Notes: a model not told the origin generated them from the sequence alone. Shown: positions 34,864-43,524, counted from the first letter of the stretch. The stretch is 64,000 bases of DNA from an uncultured Bacteroidales bacterium (GCA_900316995.1 ONEZ01000015.1:1-64000), one strand, 5' to 3'. Translations and numbers: made by a program.

Positions 34864-37800
34864 ATGCAAAAAAAATCCGTCTTGAAATATCTCCTGACTG
34901 CTTTTGCGGCTATCTGCGGCGCTGCCGTGGGGTATGCCCAGTCATGTCCTACACAGTATTCAGGTACTACATTCCAGCCAAAATCAGGAATAACAGACAC
35001 GTACTACAAGATTGATAATGTAAAGTTTGCAGACCCTTCATCTGAGACTCTGACTACAGGTTATTCATTTTCAAGTACAGGCAATTTGAATTCTGGTTCT
35101 TATACCGTTTCTACAGGAGGCGCACAATTCCAATTGAAAAACGGTAACGGTACGGTCTTGACCTATTCTTTAAGTGATCTTGTCACTACTGCCGGACGTA
35201 ATCAGTATAAAATTTCAATAGAACTTACTGTTCAAAAAAAATCGGGATGCACTCCCACGTCTGATGGGCACAGATGTAAGTTGTTCTTTAAAGTTGGTGA
35301 CGGGAATAGGGAAGAAAAGCAGTGGGAGAATAGTGACTTTTCAACAACACCAAAGTCTTATACATATTCAAAAACATTCTCTGCTTCAACTGCAAAAATT
35401 GCGGTGTCTGTTGCAACAGACTACTCAAGTGACTGTGCTATTGTGACGGTAAAATCAATAAAGGTTACAGGATGTACAGACCAGAAGATAGTTTCTGAGA
35501 ACGGCAACAAGGTTTGTGCTGGTGAGGATAATATTTTGATTGCAAAGGGTTTGACGGCATCCACTTATAAGTGGGAGGTTTCAACTGACGGTAAGGCATC
35601 ATGGACTACGCTCAGTGGCACGGAATCCACCATTACAGTACAGGTTACGGATGAGAGTTATTATCGCTGTACCGCTGGTGGAACCACTCTTGTAAGTGAA
35701 CTTATCCGTCCTGTGGTTTGCTGCTCTGTGGCAGGTAAGAGAGAGGAGCAGTTGAAGGTTGATTTCAAGAGTAGCAAGTTGCCTCTTACAAAGAGAGTTA
35801 ATTTCTCTGATTTGGATGATGCTCAGTCACGTCAGATACAGTCAAGTTACAATTGGAGCGGTTCTGGTGATGTCAACGAGAACCAGTACAATATAGTGAA
35901 TGCCTCCAAAGATGGAGGTTACTGGGCAGAGTCAGCTATAGTTGACCATTCAGAGGGTGGCGTAAACAAGGCTAACGGATTCCTGCTTGTGAACTGCGGC
36001 AAGGATGCCAAGAACATGTTTGAGTATATAATTGAGACTGGCCAGCTTTGCCAGAACACTGTATATGACTTTTCTGCATTTATTGCCAATATAGACCCTG
36101 TGGCGGAGCATGAACCGGTAAACGCAGGCTTCCTTGTTTATGGTATGAACGGCAATACCCAGGGTGAGATGCTTGTAGACACAGAGACGGGTGATCTGCC
36201 TTACTCAGGCCAATGGGTGGAGAAGGGTGAGAGCTTCAACTCGAAGAACTACACCAAGTTTAAGCTTATCATCAAGAATAACCACAAGAGCACCTCTACA
36301 GGTTCCACTGTAATTGGTAATGACATAGGTATTGATGACATCACATTCTCTACCTGTACTCCTGAGGTTAAGATTTACACTGATCCTAAGTATATTAATC
36401 AAGATACCATAGTTTGTGATGACGGCAATCCTGTGAATCTTACGCTTGAAGCTCATGCTGTGTATGACCTGACCACATTCTTTAAGGTTCCTTACTATCT
36501 GTTCCAGACCTCACCTGACAAAACTACCTGGACAAACGCTGGGTCAGGAGCCTCTACTGCACCCACTATTAGTATTACAGTTGACAAGCAGCCTCTCTAT
36601 GAGAACGGACTATACTATCGTGTTTGGGTAGGTGGCGATAAGACAGCTGTGGAGGATGCAGCTGCAGGTCACGCCCAGACAGGATGCGGAAAACTCACTG
36701 CTGTTTCTGACCCTATTATAATACAATACAAGTGCAAATGCTTTCCTACACCACCACCTACCGTTAAGAACTATGCGAAGTGCCCTGTCACCACTGGTAG
36801 CGGTACTGTGCCTATTAAGAGTTTGGTGACATCGGCGTATGAACATTTGAGGGTTTACGCCTCTGAGACCAGCGACATTGACTTAGGTGAGAACTTTGAG
36901 TTTGACGCTAAAACGGTGGGTGAGACTACCTATTACCTGACAGACCAGAAGAAAACTGTGGGGCAGTTGGAGTATTGTGAGAGTGAACGTGCGCCGGTAC
37001 GAATTAAAGTTAAGGATGCCGCTGTGTTTACGGTGACACCAGAGAAGATAGAGCTTTGCTACAATGATGAAACTCCTGCCTCTGACCTTACCTACACAGC
37101 CTCAGTGCCTACATTTAGTTATACATGGACAGGTACTGATATTTCAGCAACAGGAATTACTTACACACTTGAGAAAAAAGAGCATAGCGGAACCATCACT
37201 GTGGTAGGCTCAGACCCTAATGGCAATGTTTGTGACGCATCGGTGGATGTTAAATATACTCTTTCTTCAAAGCCTGAATTTACAATAGACGCTCCTACGT
37301 TAGTGTGCCTCTCTAACCCTGCGGCAACTATAACCGTTAAGGTTACAAAGGGCAGCGGGCACTATGTGCTAAAGAAGAATGGCAATGTGATAGATGAGGG
37401 GGATATGTCATTGGGTCAGACAGAGGTTCAGCTTTCAGACCCTCAGGTGGCAACATCGGCGGGAACCGTGACATATAATTTCTCTATTGAGAACTCACTT
37501 GAATGTAAGGATGAGAAGGAGTTTAAAATAGAGGTGGGCGATAAGATTGATATTCCGCTTGTGCCTACCGCTCCAGTGGTTGACAATAACATCTGTCTCG
37601 GACAAACATTTGACATAGACGCAACTTACACACTTGGCACTGGTGAGAGCCTTGAATGGAGTGTTGACGGTGTGGTGGTTTCTGGTGTTACAGGCACCAA
37701 GCTTGTGAACCAGTCTCCTGTGGCTAAGACTAATTATACGGTAAAACTAATAGGCGGACAGTGTGAAGGTGGCGGTGCTCTTACCATTACTGTGGATGAG

Positions 37801-39033
37801 CCGACAAACCCTGTCATAGCTGCAGACAAGAATGTAGTTTGCGCCGGCACTCAGATAAACATAACTGACAGTGACCCCAAGTCTGCAAAGAAGTACATTT
37901 GGTACAAGAACGGTACGGTGATGACAGACCAGACTGGCAAGGATATTCTTAACTTTACGCCTACGGAGACTGCCACATATTACAAGGAGTCTGTTAACGG
38001 TGCCTGCAAGAATAAGAGTAATGATGTATTGGTGGAAGTTCAGCCTGCCATTGAGTTTACTCTGGAGCCTGTAGATAAGAAGATTTGTGTGGGTGAGGAG
38101 GTTACCATCAGGATGAGCGGCTACCCAAGCGGTGCAGACTTGAAGTGGACAGAAAAGGCTACTGGTGTGGTCTTATCAACTGATGCCACTGCTGTGGTGA
38201 CTCCAACAGAAACCAGTGTTTATACCGCTACTGTGACTAAGGTTTGTGAGGCAAGCAAGGATTTGACCATAACTGTTCTGCCTCCTATTGATCCTGATAT
38301 TAGTGATGATGCTACCATTTGTGAGGGCGGCAAGACCACTCTTACGGTTACTGGTGTAGGTGTCACCAAGGTCACATGGACTCCAGCCGCAGGTTTGGAT
38401 AATCCAACAAAGGCTACTGTGGAGGCATCGCCTGACAAGACCACCACTTATAAGGCTACTGTAAGCAATGGTATTTGTGAAGACAGCAAGGAGGTTACTG
38501 TTACAGTATCTCCGCTGCCAAGGTTTGAATATGTTAAGGAGCTCAAGTCTGAGACTTGCACATCCCGTGGTGTGGAGGTTGCCGGCAAGAGCGGTGTTCC
38601 GCCATACCTCTTCTCTGATGACGGAGTGAAGTTCACATCGGAGACAGAGTTCTACGGCTTGCCGAGCGGTTACATCAGGTTCTATATAAGAGATGATAAC
38701 AAGTGCCAGAGTGACACCACTGTGCACTTTGATCCATACCCAATAAGCCCGGACCGCTTCTTCACTCCAAATGAGGACGGAGTTAATGAGCTTTGGACTG
38801 TGGAGAACCTGAATTGCTATGAGGGTTACATTGTGGAGATATTTGACCGCTACGGACGCAGGCTCTACTTATATAAGAAGGGCAGTTTCTCAGGCGGTAG
38901 CGTAACAGAGGATTTTGTTGGCTGGGACGGTACGTACAACGGCCACCAGATGCCATCAACAGACTATTGGTACCTGATTACTGTGGAGGAGATTCGTAAG
39001 CAGTACAACGGGCACTTTACGCTGAAGAGATAA
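34864..39033 (+). CDS. Large T9SS substrate with gliding-motility (type-B) C-terminal domain
   Basis: 1389 residues from the ATG at 34864; an upstream in-frame ATG at 34798 overlaps the promoter. The signal peptide ends VGYAQ. A long array of Ig/PKD-like beta domains (for example CAGEDNILIAKGLTASTYKWEVS, KICVGEEVTIRMSGYPSG) fills the middle. The C-terminal about 95 residues are the gliding-motility-associated/type-B sorting domain (RFFTPNEDGVNELWTVENL, FDRYGRRLY, GWDGTYNGHQMPSTDYWY, GHFTLKR). Proteins with this tail are exported by T9SS and usually depend on a neighbouring PorP/SprF protein, which is what follows here. Likely a surface adhesin; ligand unknown. Confidence 0.9.
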   Translation: MQKKSVLKYLLTAFAAICGAAVGYAQSCPTQYSGTTFQPKSGITDTYYKIDNVKFADPSSETLTTGYSFSSTGNLNSGSYTVSTGGAQFQLKNGNGTVLTYSLSDLVTTAGRNQYKISIELTVQKKSGCTPTSDGHRCKLFFKVGDGNREEKQWENSDFSTTPKSYTYSKTFSASTAKIAVSVATDYSSDCAIVTVKSIKVTGCTDQKIVSENGNKVCAGEDNILIAKGLTASTYKWEVSTDGKASWTTLSGTESTITVQVTDESYYRCTAGGTTLVSELIRPVVCCSVAGKREEQLKVDFKSSKLPLTKRVNFSDLDDAQSRQIQSSYNWSGSGDVNENQYNIVNASKDGGYWAESAIVDHSEGGVNKANGFLLVNCGKDAKNMFEYIIETGQLCQNTVYDFSAFIANIDPVAEHEPVNAGFLVYGMNGNTQGEMLVDTETGDLPYSGQWVEKGESFNSKNYTKFKLIIKNNHKSTSTGSTVIGNDIGIDDITFSTCTPEVKIYTDPKYINQDTIVCDDGNPVNLTLEAHAVYDLTTFFKVPYYLFQTSPDKTTWTNAGSGASTAPTISITVDKQPLYENGLYYRVWVGGDKTAVEDAAAGHAQTGCGKLTAVSDPIIIQYKCKCFPTPPPTVKNYAKCPVTTGSGTVPIKSLVTSAYEHLRVYASETSDIDLGENFEFDAKTVGETTYYLTDQKKTVGQLEYCESERAPVRIKVKDAAVFTVTPEKIELCYNDETPASDLTYTASVPTFSYTWTGTDISATGITYTLEKKEHSGTITVVGSDPNGNVCDASVDVKYTLSSKPEFTIDAPTLVCLSNPAATITVKVTKGSGHYVLKKNGNVIDEGDMSLGQTEVQLSDPQVATSAGTVTYNFSIENSLECKDEKEFKIEVGDKIDIPLVPTAPVVDNNICLGQTFDIDATYTLGTGESLEWSVDGVVVSGVTGTKLVNQSPVAKTNYTVKLIGGQCEGGGALTITVDEPTNPVIAADKNVVCAGTQINITDSDPKSAKKYIWYKNGTVMTDQTGKDILNFTPTETATYYKESVNGACKNKSNDVLVEVQPAIEFTLEPVDKKICVGEEVTIRMSGYPSGADLKWTEKATGVVLSTDATAVVTPTETSVYTATVTKVCEASKDLTITVLPPIDPDISDDATICEGGKTTLTVTGVGVTKVTWTPAAGLDNPTKATVEASPDKTTTYKATVSNGICEDSKEVTVTVSPLPRFEYVKELKSETCTSRGVEVAGKSGVPPYLFSDDGVKFTSETEFYGLPSGYIRFYIRDDNKCQSDTTVHFDPYPISPDRFFTPNEDGVNELWTVENLNCYEGYIVEIFDRYGRRLYLYKKGSFSGGSVTEDFVGWDGTYNGHQMPSTDYWYLITVEEIRKQYNGHFTLKR

Positions 39034-39042
39034 CTCATTCTA

Positions 39043-39114
39043 CGTCATTCTGAGGGCAAAGCCCGAAGAATCTCGCATTTATTATGAGATGCTTCGCATA
39101 CGCTCAGCATGACG
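39043..39114. repeat. CGTCAT-type palindromic repeat G
   Basis: CGTCATTCTGAGGGC-AAA-GCCC...AATCTCGC and inverted copy ATGAGATGCTTCGC...CTCAGCATGACG, between the type-B substrate gene and its PorP/SprF partner. Confidence 0.85.
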
Positions 39115-39165
39115 GGACGATTAAACGACTAAAAATTACTATTGAATTAGAAATATTCATTTATT

Positions 39166-40134
39166 ATGAAAAAACATATATTGGCAATAGCGTTAGCGGC
39201 TGTTTCTTTTGGATTCCTTCATGCTCAGGAGGAGTTAATCTACAACCAGTATCATTTTAACTACTATCTGGTGAACCCTGCCTTGGCAGGTGCAGAACCA
39301 TGTCATCATCTTATGTTAACCAATAAGATGCAGTGGACTGGCATGAAAGATTTTCCAATGACACAAGTGCTCTCCTATAAGACCCGTGTATGGAAGAATG
39401 TGGGTATAGGTGCATATCTATATAATGACCGTAACGGTTACTCAGGCCGTGCAGGCGGTCAGGCCACCTTTGCCTATCACATTCCTCTGTCAAAGGGCCG
39501 TCAATATTCAAAGAAGGCGTCGTATGACCGCCAGCTCTCATTTGGTGCTTCCATAAAGGTGAACTATTTCTACGTAAACACTAACCGCCTCTATGCAGAT
39601 GACCCTAACGCTCAGAATGACAATGCTTTTGCAAACACAAGCGGTATAGGACTCAATGCTAACGTGGGTGTCTATTTCAAGTCATACGGTGGTTTTGTGG
39701 GCTTGTCTCTTACAAACCTTGTGCCTGTAACCTCTGATATTTACGGCGATAAGGAGATGCCGGCACCTCTCACAGGTTTCCTCTTTGGCGGTTACACGTT
39801 TGACCTTGGCAGGCATCAGGACAAATACTTAGAGCCTATGGTAATGCTCAAGATGAACCAGTATCTTGAGGTGAATATGGACCTGAACCTCAAGTTTGGT
39901 CAGGTTGTGAACCCTACATGGGGCTACTGGGTGCAGCTTTCATACCGTCACAGCTGGAACAAAAACAACATTCAGAGTATGGTGCTCATGCCTATAGCAA
40001 GTTTCAGCATCAAGGGTTTCAACATTGGCTATGCCTTCTCACTTGACTTGAACAACCTTGCTACGCAGAACTATGGTACTCATGAGATTATGATTGGGTA
40101 CTCATTCTGCCACCAAAAACATTTTTGCAGATAA
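39166..40134 (+). CDS. PorP/SprF family T9SS membrane protein
   Basis: 322 residues. The signal peptide ends FLHAQE; the typical PorP/SprF opening follows (LIYNQYHFNYYLVNPALAGAEP..LMLTNKMQWTGMKDFPMTQVLSYKT) and then amphipathic strands of an outer-membrane beta-barrel. Members sit in the outer membrane and help secrete or hold a partner with a type-B tail; the upstream 1389-residue protein is the obvious partner. The last residues (HQKHFCR) and the stop codon lie inside a perfect palindrome (40116-40150), so the extreme C-terminus may have been altered by it. Confidence 0.92.
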   Translation: MKKHILAIALAAVSFGFLHAQEELIYNQYHFNYYLVNPALAGAEPCHHLMLTNKMQWTGMKDFPMTQVLSYKTRVWKNVGIGAYLYNDRNGYSGRAGGQATFAYHIPLSKGRQYSKKASYDRQLSFGASIKVNYFYVNTNRLYADDPNAQNDNAFANTSGIGLNANVGVYFKSYGGFVGLSLTNLVPVTSDIYGDKEMPAPLTGFLFGGYTFDLGRHQDKYLEPMVMLKMNQYLEVNMDLNLKFGQVVNPTWGYWVQLSYRHSWNKNNIQSMVLMPIASFSIKGFNIGYAFSLDLNNLATQNYGTHEIMIGYSFCHQKHFCR

Positions 40135-40150
40135 TCTGCAAAAATGTTTT
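40116..40150. repeat. Perfect palindrome with the porP stop codon as its loop
   Basis: 16-base arms, 40116-40131 and 40135-40150, are exact reverse complements (TTTTTGCAGA / TCTGCAAAAA core). The three-base loop is TAA, the stop codon of the PorP/SprF gene. Confidence 0.92.
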
Positions 40151-40166
40151 ATTTCCTAGTTTTATA

Positions 40167-40192
40167 GGGTTTGCCGGCGGCAAACCCTTTTT
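40167..40192 (+). terminator. Terminator after the PorP/SprF gene
   Basis: GGGTTTGCC (40167-40175), loop GGC, GGCAAACCC (40179-40187), then TTTTT. Confidence 0.9.
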
Positions 40193-40221
40193 CGTGCTTT
40201 GCACGGCAGGCAGAAGCCTGC
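40193..40221. repeat. Two mini-hairpins
   Basis: CGTGC-TTT-GCACG (40193-40205) and GCAGGC-AGAA-GCCTGC (40206-40221). They belong to the same kind of small hairpins as in the U32 gene start. Confidence 0.75.
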
Positions 40222-40247
40222 TTGTCGCCTACGGCTCCGAATTTTTT

Positions 40248-41216
40248 TTAGAGTTTTACACCATCTATTATGCTGAAAAGTTCCTCTTTTGTTTCAGCAC
40301 GAAGCATGGCTATACGGGTGTCCTTGAAGTTTGGTATCCCCTTGAATATTGGGGTGGCTGCCAGATGGCGGCGTACGTGAAGTATGCCACGACGCTCGTC
40401 GAGCCAATCTGTGGTGCTTAGAACGTGTCCCTTTATTATCTCCTTTTTCTCCTCAAATGTGAGCGGTGCGGTCTCTGTTCCGTTAAGGAAGCTCTTTATT
40501 TCTTGGAATATCCATGGGCACCCTATGGAGGCTCTGCCCACCATTATGGCATCTACTCCGTAGCGGTCAAAACATTCACGGGCACGCTCAGGGGTGGTGA
40601 CATCGCCGTTACCAATGATGGGAATGTGCATACGCTGGTTGTTCTTAACCTCTCCTATAAGGGTCCAGTCCGCCTCTCCCTTGTACATCTGGCTGCGGGT
40701 TCTGCCGTGAATGGCAAGCGCTTGTATGCCGCAGTCCTGAAGCTGCTCCGCAAGGTCAACTATGATTTTGTTGTTTTCATCCCAGCCAAGGCGGGTCTTT
40801 ACTGTTACTGGCGTGTTCACGGCTTTTACCACCGCACGGGTTATCTCAAGCATCTTGGGAATGTCTCTTAACAGCCCTGCTCCTGCTCCTTTGCCTGCCA
40901 CTTTTTTAACGGGGCAGCCAAAGTTGATGTCAATTATATCTGGGTGGGCGCTCTCCGCCATGCGTGCCGCTTCTGCCATTGGCTCTGGCTCACGGCCGTA
41001 TATCTGTATGGCCACGGGGCGCTCCGCCTCATTTATGGTGAGTTTTTGCAGGGTGCGCGGTATGTCACGGATCAGGGCATCGCAGGAGATGAACTCTGTA
41101 TATACCATGTCCGCTCCGAACCGCTTGCACAGCATACGGAACGCTGGGTTTGTAACGTCCTCCATGGGAGCTAAAAACACCGGATTCTGAGGAAACTCTA
41201 TATTTGCAATTTTCAT
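40248..41216 (-). CDS. dusB: tRNA-dihydrouridine synthase
   Basis: 322 residues. An FMN enzyme that reduces uridine to dihydrouridine in tRNA D-loops. Motifs: FLAPMEDVTNPAFR (FMN site), DINFGCPVKKVAGKGAGAGLL (active-site Cys in NFGCP), VKTRLGWD, IHGRTRSQMYKGEADW and VDAIMVGRASIGCPW. Length fits the DusB type. The gene starts only 5 bases after the stop of the nucleotidyltransferase-phosphoesterase fusion, with no promoter in the gap, so in this strain it looks like the third gene of that operon. Confidence 0.95.
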   Translation of the reverse strand: MKIANIEFPQNPVFLAPMEDVTNPAFRMLCKRFGADMVYTEFISCDALIRDIPRTLQKLTINEAERPVAIQIYGREPEPMAEAARMAESAHPDIIDINFGCPVKKVAGKGAGAGLLRDIPKMLEITRAVVKAVNTPVTVKTRLGWDENNKIIVDLAEQLQDCGIQALAIHGRTRSQMYKGEADWTLIGEVKNNQRMHIPIIGNGDVTTPERARECFDRYGVDAIMVGRASIGCPWIFQEIKSFLNGTETAPLTFEEKKEIIKGHVLSTTDWLDERRGILHVRRHLAATPIFKGIPNFKDTRIAMLRAETKEELFSIIDGVKL

Positions 41217-41221
41217 ATGAA

Positions 41222-42697
41222 TTAAAGTAATACCTTTGAGTGTGAAAAACCATTAATTTTATATTCTCCGTGAGAAACATATCCCAACTGGTTTGATAAA
41301 ATCTTAGTCTTTCCTATTTGACATTCTATGTTTCTGTGAGAATGACCATATACCCAATAGTCAATATTTGAGTTCTCAATATAATCTTTAAGTTCCACAG
41401 TAAACGCCCCGCTTATGGGACTTTCACTAAATTCCGTTGCCTCACACTTTTTGGATGGAACATGGTGTGTTAGCACAATTTTTCTTTTTGCATTACTTTT
41501 TGAAATAGCATCTTTTACAAATCCAATACAACGCTCATGCTCTGTATTAAAGTCTTCAGATCTCAACAGATGACCATTGTACATTATGTGGTAAAAATCA
41601 TTCACACTCCTTTCCGTTATAAGTGAGTTTGCTGGTTCTATATATGACCATAATGTAGTAACAATGATATCCGTGTCATCCATATGCACAATAGCATTGT
41701 AGTATGCGTGAACATTATGTCGAATCTCCTTACAAAATCCATCGTGAATAGATAAAATGTCATATTTGCCATAAAAGTCGTGGTTCCCAAAACAGACAAT
41801 AACTTCCTTATAGTTTTTACTGGCCCAGTCCCAAAAAACATATTGAGAATACGTATTCCTATTTGATTCAGGCAAGTCAAGATATGCTGTATCTCCTGCA
41901 ATTAGGAGAACATCTCCTTTAACTTCAAGTGGATGGTGTAATAAGAATTGTCTGTTTTCGAAAAACTCCAAATGTAAGTCACTCACATATTGAAAAATGA
42001 GCGAATTGTTTTCGTTGGAAGCTATTTGCTTCATTTTATTAAGGATAAAATCTGTTCTATCAATCTCATCATATGGTAAAGCACATTCAATCTCCTCTTT
42101 AATATTCTTTCTGTTGTGAATCATTGAAAATTGTTTTGTTAAGTATGCTCTTACCTCAGAATCAGACGATTTGAAAAAATATATAAATTCAGGGCAATAG
42201 TTAAGAATGTAAATAATATCTTCAAAATCTTTTGATCCTCTCCAATCACTGCCTCCTCTTGACAGCAATGCCTCTATTTTTGTGGCCATATAATATGTGA
42301 CAGGTAATCTATAGATAATCAAATCTGAAGTTAATTCAAATTTTTCACGTTTGAGAAATCCAGGTCGATACCATTTATTACCAAATGACTGTGCACTCTC
42401 ATCCATAGATACCACATCCACCAAATCTCCTTTATATACCCATCTACAGATGGGTGCATCAGGAGTTGTATCATTTTGGAATTTGTGTTGACGAAGTAGT
42501 TCTTCAAACTTAACATGTTCCGCATAAGATGTTGTGTTTACAACACAATCTATATCCATTGTGGTTCTTGGTTCTGAGGCTGCCGGATCTGTTGCATAGA
42601 GTCCAACCATAGCCCCACCAACATATACAATCCTGTCATTTAAGTCTTTTAGGCCTGTTGCAATTTCCTTAAGACTGTTATTGTTGATTATTGGCAT
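41222..42697 (-). CDS. AbiEii-like nucleotidyltransferase fused to a metallophosphoesterase
   Basis: 491 residues in two parts. Residues 1-225 carry the hallmarks of AbiEii/MNT-type nucleotidyltransferases: GG (27-28), DID (48-50), K140 in the ATKIEALLSR helix, and RGSKDFED (153-160). Residues 233-491 are a calcineurin-like phosphoesterase with all motifs: DLHLE (240), GD (268), GNHDF (304), HH (411) and GHSH (451). The first domain may transfer nucleotides to RNA or protein, as AbiEii and MenA toxins do to tRNA; the second could hydrolyse a phosphoester. Codons are AT-rich compared with neighbours, suggesting transfer. It overlaps the upstream winged-helix gene by 20 bases, a toxin-antitoxin-like arrangement. 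The biological role is not known. Confidence 0.85.
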   Translation of the reverse strand: MPIINNNSLKEIATGLKDLNDRIVYVGGAMVGLYATDPAASEPRTTMDIDCVVNTTSYAEHVKFEELLRQHKFQNDTTPDAPICRWVYKGDLVDVVSMDESAQSFGNKWYRPGFLKREKFELTSDLIIYRLPVTYYMATKIEALLSRGGSDWRGSKDFEDIIYILNYCPEFIYFFKSSDSEVRAYLTKQFSMIHNRKNIKEEIECALPYDEIDRTDFILNKMKQIASNENNSLIFQYVSDLHLEFFENRQFLLHHPLEVKGDVLLIAGDTAYLDLPESNRNTYSQYVFWDWASKNYKEVIVCFGNHDFYGKYDILSIHDGFCKEIRHNVHAYYNAIVHMDDTDIIVTTLWSYIEPANSLITERSVNDFYHIMYNGHLLRSEDFNTEHERCIGFVKDAISKSNAKRKIVLTHHVPSKKCEATEFSESPISGAFTVELKDYIENSNIDYWVYGHSHRNIECQIGKTKILSNQLGYVSHGEYKINGFSHSKVLL

Positions 42698-43199
42698 AGC
42701 GGTCTATTCTTTTTGTTAGTTCTTGTAATGCTATAGCTCTTTCTCGGGCACCACCAACTCTTAGCGTATCTACAATTACCAATAGTTGGTAAAGCTCATC
42801 ATCTTTTAGCACTGCATTTGGTACGGACAAATACAATGGTGTGATTTGTTGTCCTCTAGCGGTACCCTTAGCCGAGCGCCAAACATAATAATCTCTGCTC
42901 TCAGCTAGCTGTTCTTTAATAGGAGATGCGCTGATATATGTAGGGACACCACGTACGATATTCCCTATCTCTGCAGGAAATACATACTGAACACCGTAAG
43001 TGAGGAAATCCTTAAGTGCCATGACATTTACTCTTTTCTTATTCTGGTCAATAAGATGGGCCTTTTTACATCGTTCAAGGCTGGCACTTATACTTGATAC
43101 ACTCATGCCTATAGAGTTTGCTAGCCCTCTGATTGACATCGTACTGCCATCAGATGTCATTTTCTTGAGTAGAATAAGAATGTCTTGTTGTTTCATCAT
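42678..43199 (-). CDS. Winged-helix DNA-binding protein, antitoxin-like
   Basis: 173 residues from the ATG at 43199 (43196 also possible); the longer frame from 43262 starts inside the promoter. The N-terminal winged helix reads DILILLKKM...SIRGLANSIGMSVSSISASLERCKKAHLID (MarR/AbiEi-like). The rest (FLTYGVQYVFPAEIGNIVRGVPTYISASPI) is a domain I have seen paired with nucleotidyltransferase genes, but I cannot give it a name with certainty. It likely binds the 19-bp inverted repeat at 43234-43252 and represses its own operon. It overlaps the next gene by 20 bases. AT-rich codon use matches the fusion gene. Confidence 0.8.
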   Translation of the reverse strand: MMKQQDILILLKKMTSDGSTMSIRGLANSIGMSVSSISASLERCKKAHLIDQNKKRVNVMALKDFLTYGVQYVFPAEIGNIVRGVPTYISASPIKEQLAESRDYYVWRSAKGTARGQQITPLYLSVPNAVLKDDELYQLLVIVDTLRVGGARERAIALQELTKRIDRYANNQQ

Positions 43200-43233
43200 G
43201 TTGGAATACAGCTGTTTATTCGTATATGTTCGC

Positions 43234-43252
43234 TGTTCGCGAATTGCGAACA
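43234..43252. promoter_or_regulatory. Operator-like inverted repeat
   Basis: TGTTCGC-GAATT-GCGAACA: 7-base perfect arms with a 5-base spacer, directly downstream of the -7 element (43260-43267), overlapping the expected transcription start. A further GTTCGC half-site-like sequence lies beside it. Placement fits autorepression by the winged-helix protein. Confidence 0.7.
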
Positions 43253-43259
43253 CTTGATG

Positions 43260-43290
43260 CAAAAGTACAACAAATATTTGTTAATTCAAA
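43260..43290 (-). promoter_or_regulatory. Promoter of the winged-helix/NT-phosphoesterase/dusB unit
   Basis: Read leftward: TTTG (43290-43287), 19 bases, TACTTTTG (43267-43260). A perfect local consensus match. Confidence 0.82.
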
Positions 43291-43334
43291 AGAATTTTGA
43301 ATGCCAAAATCAAAATGTTTTTGTCTTGATAAAT

Positions 43335-43432
43335 CCCCATAAGTGGGTGAAAAAATATAGTTATGGGGGCTTATCTCAATAAAAATGCGCGATACGCCCC
43401 CATAAGTGGGTTGAAAAACATAGTTATGGGGG
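43335..43432. repeat. Pair of directly repeated hairpins
   Basis: Copy 1 at 43335-43368 and copy 2 at 43397-43432. Each has CCCC(C)ATAA paired with TTATGGGG(G) around an 18-base loop that is also conserved (GTGGGT..GAAAAA.ATAG). They fill the gap between the two divergent promoters. Confidence 0.85.
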
Positions 43433-43493
43433 ATTATCGGTATTCTGATTTTTTTTACTGTGCCCATAATGTTTCAAGATAATAAAAAAATTA

Positions 43494-43501
43494 TAACTTT
43501 G
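43494..43501 (+). promoter_or_regulatory. -7 element of the U32 gene promoter
   Basis: TAACTTTG, 23 bases before the ATG at 43525; a good ribosome-binding AAAGGAG lies at 43510-43516. Confidence 0.65.
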
Positions 43502-43524
43502 CATTTTGGAAAGGAGTCGGTCAG

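Noticed and set aside
43216-43467. 83-codon minus-strand frame with PHNYxFxPTYGG repeats
   Set aside because: It is the translation of the twin hairpins and overlaps the winged-helix gene's promoter and operator; the repeated peptide reflects the DNA repeats.
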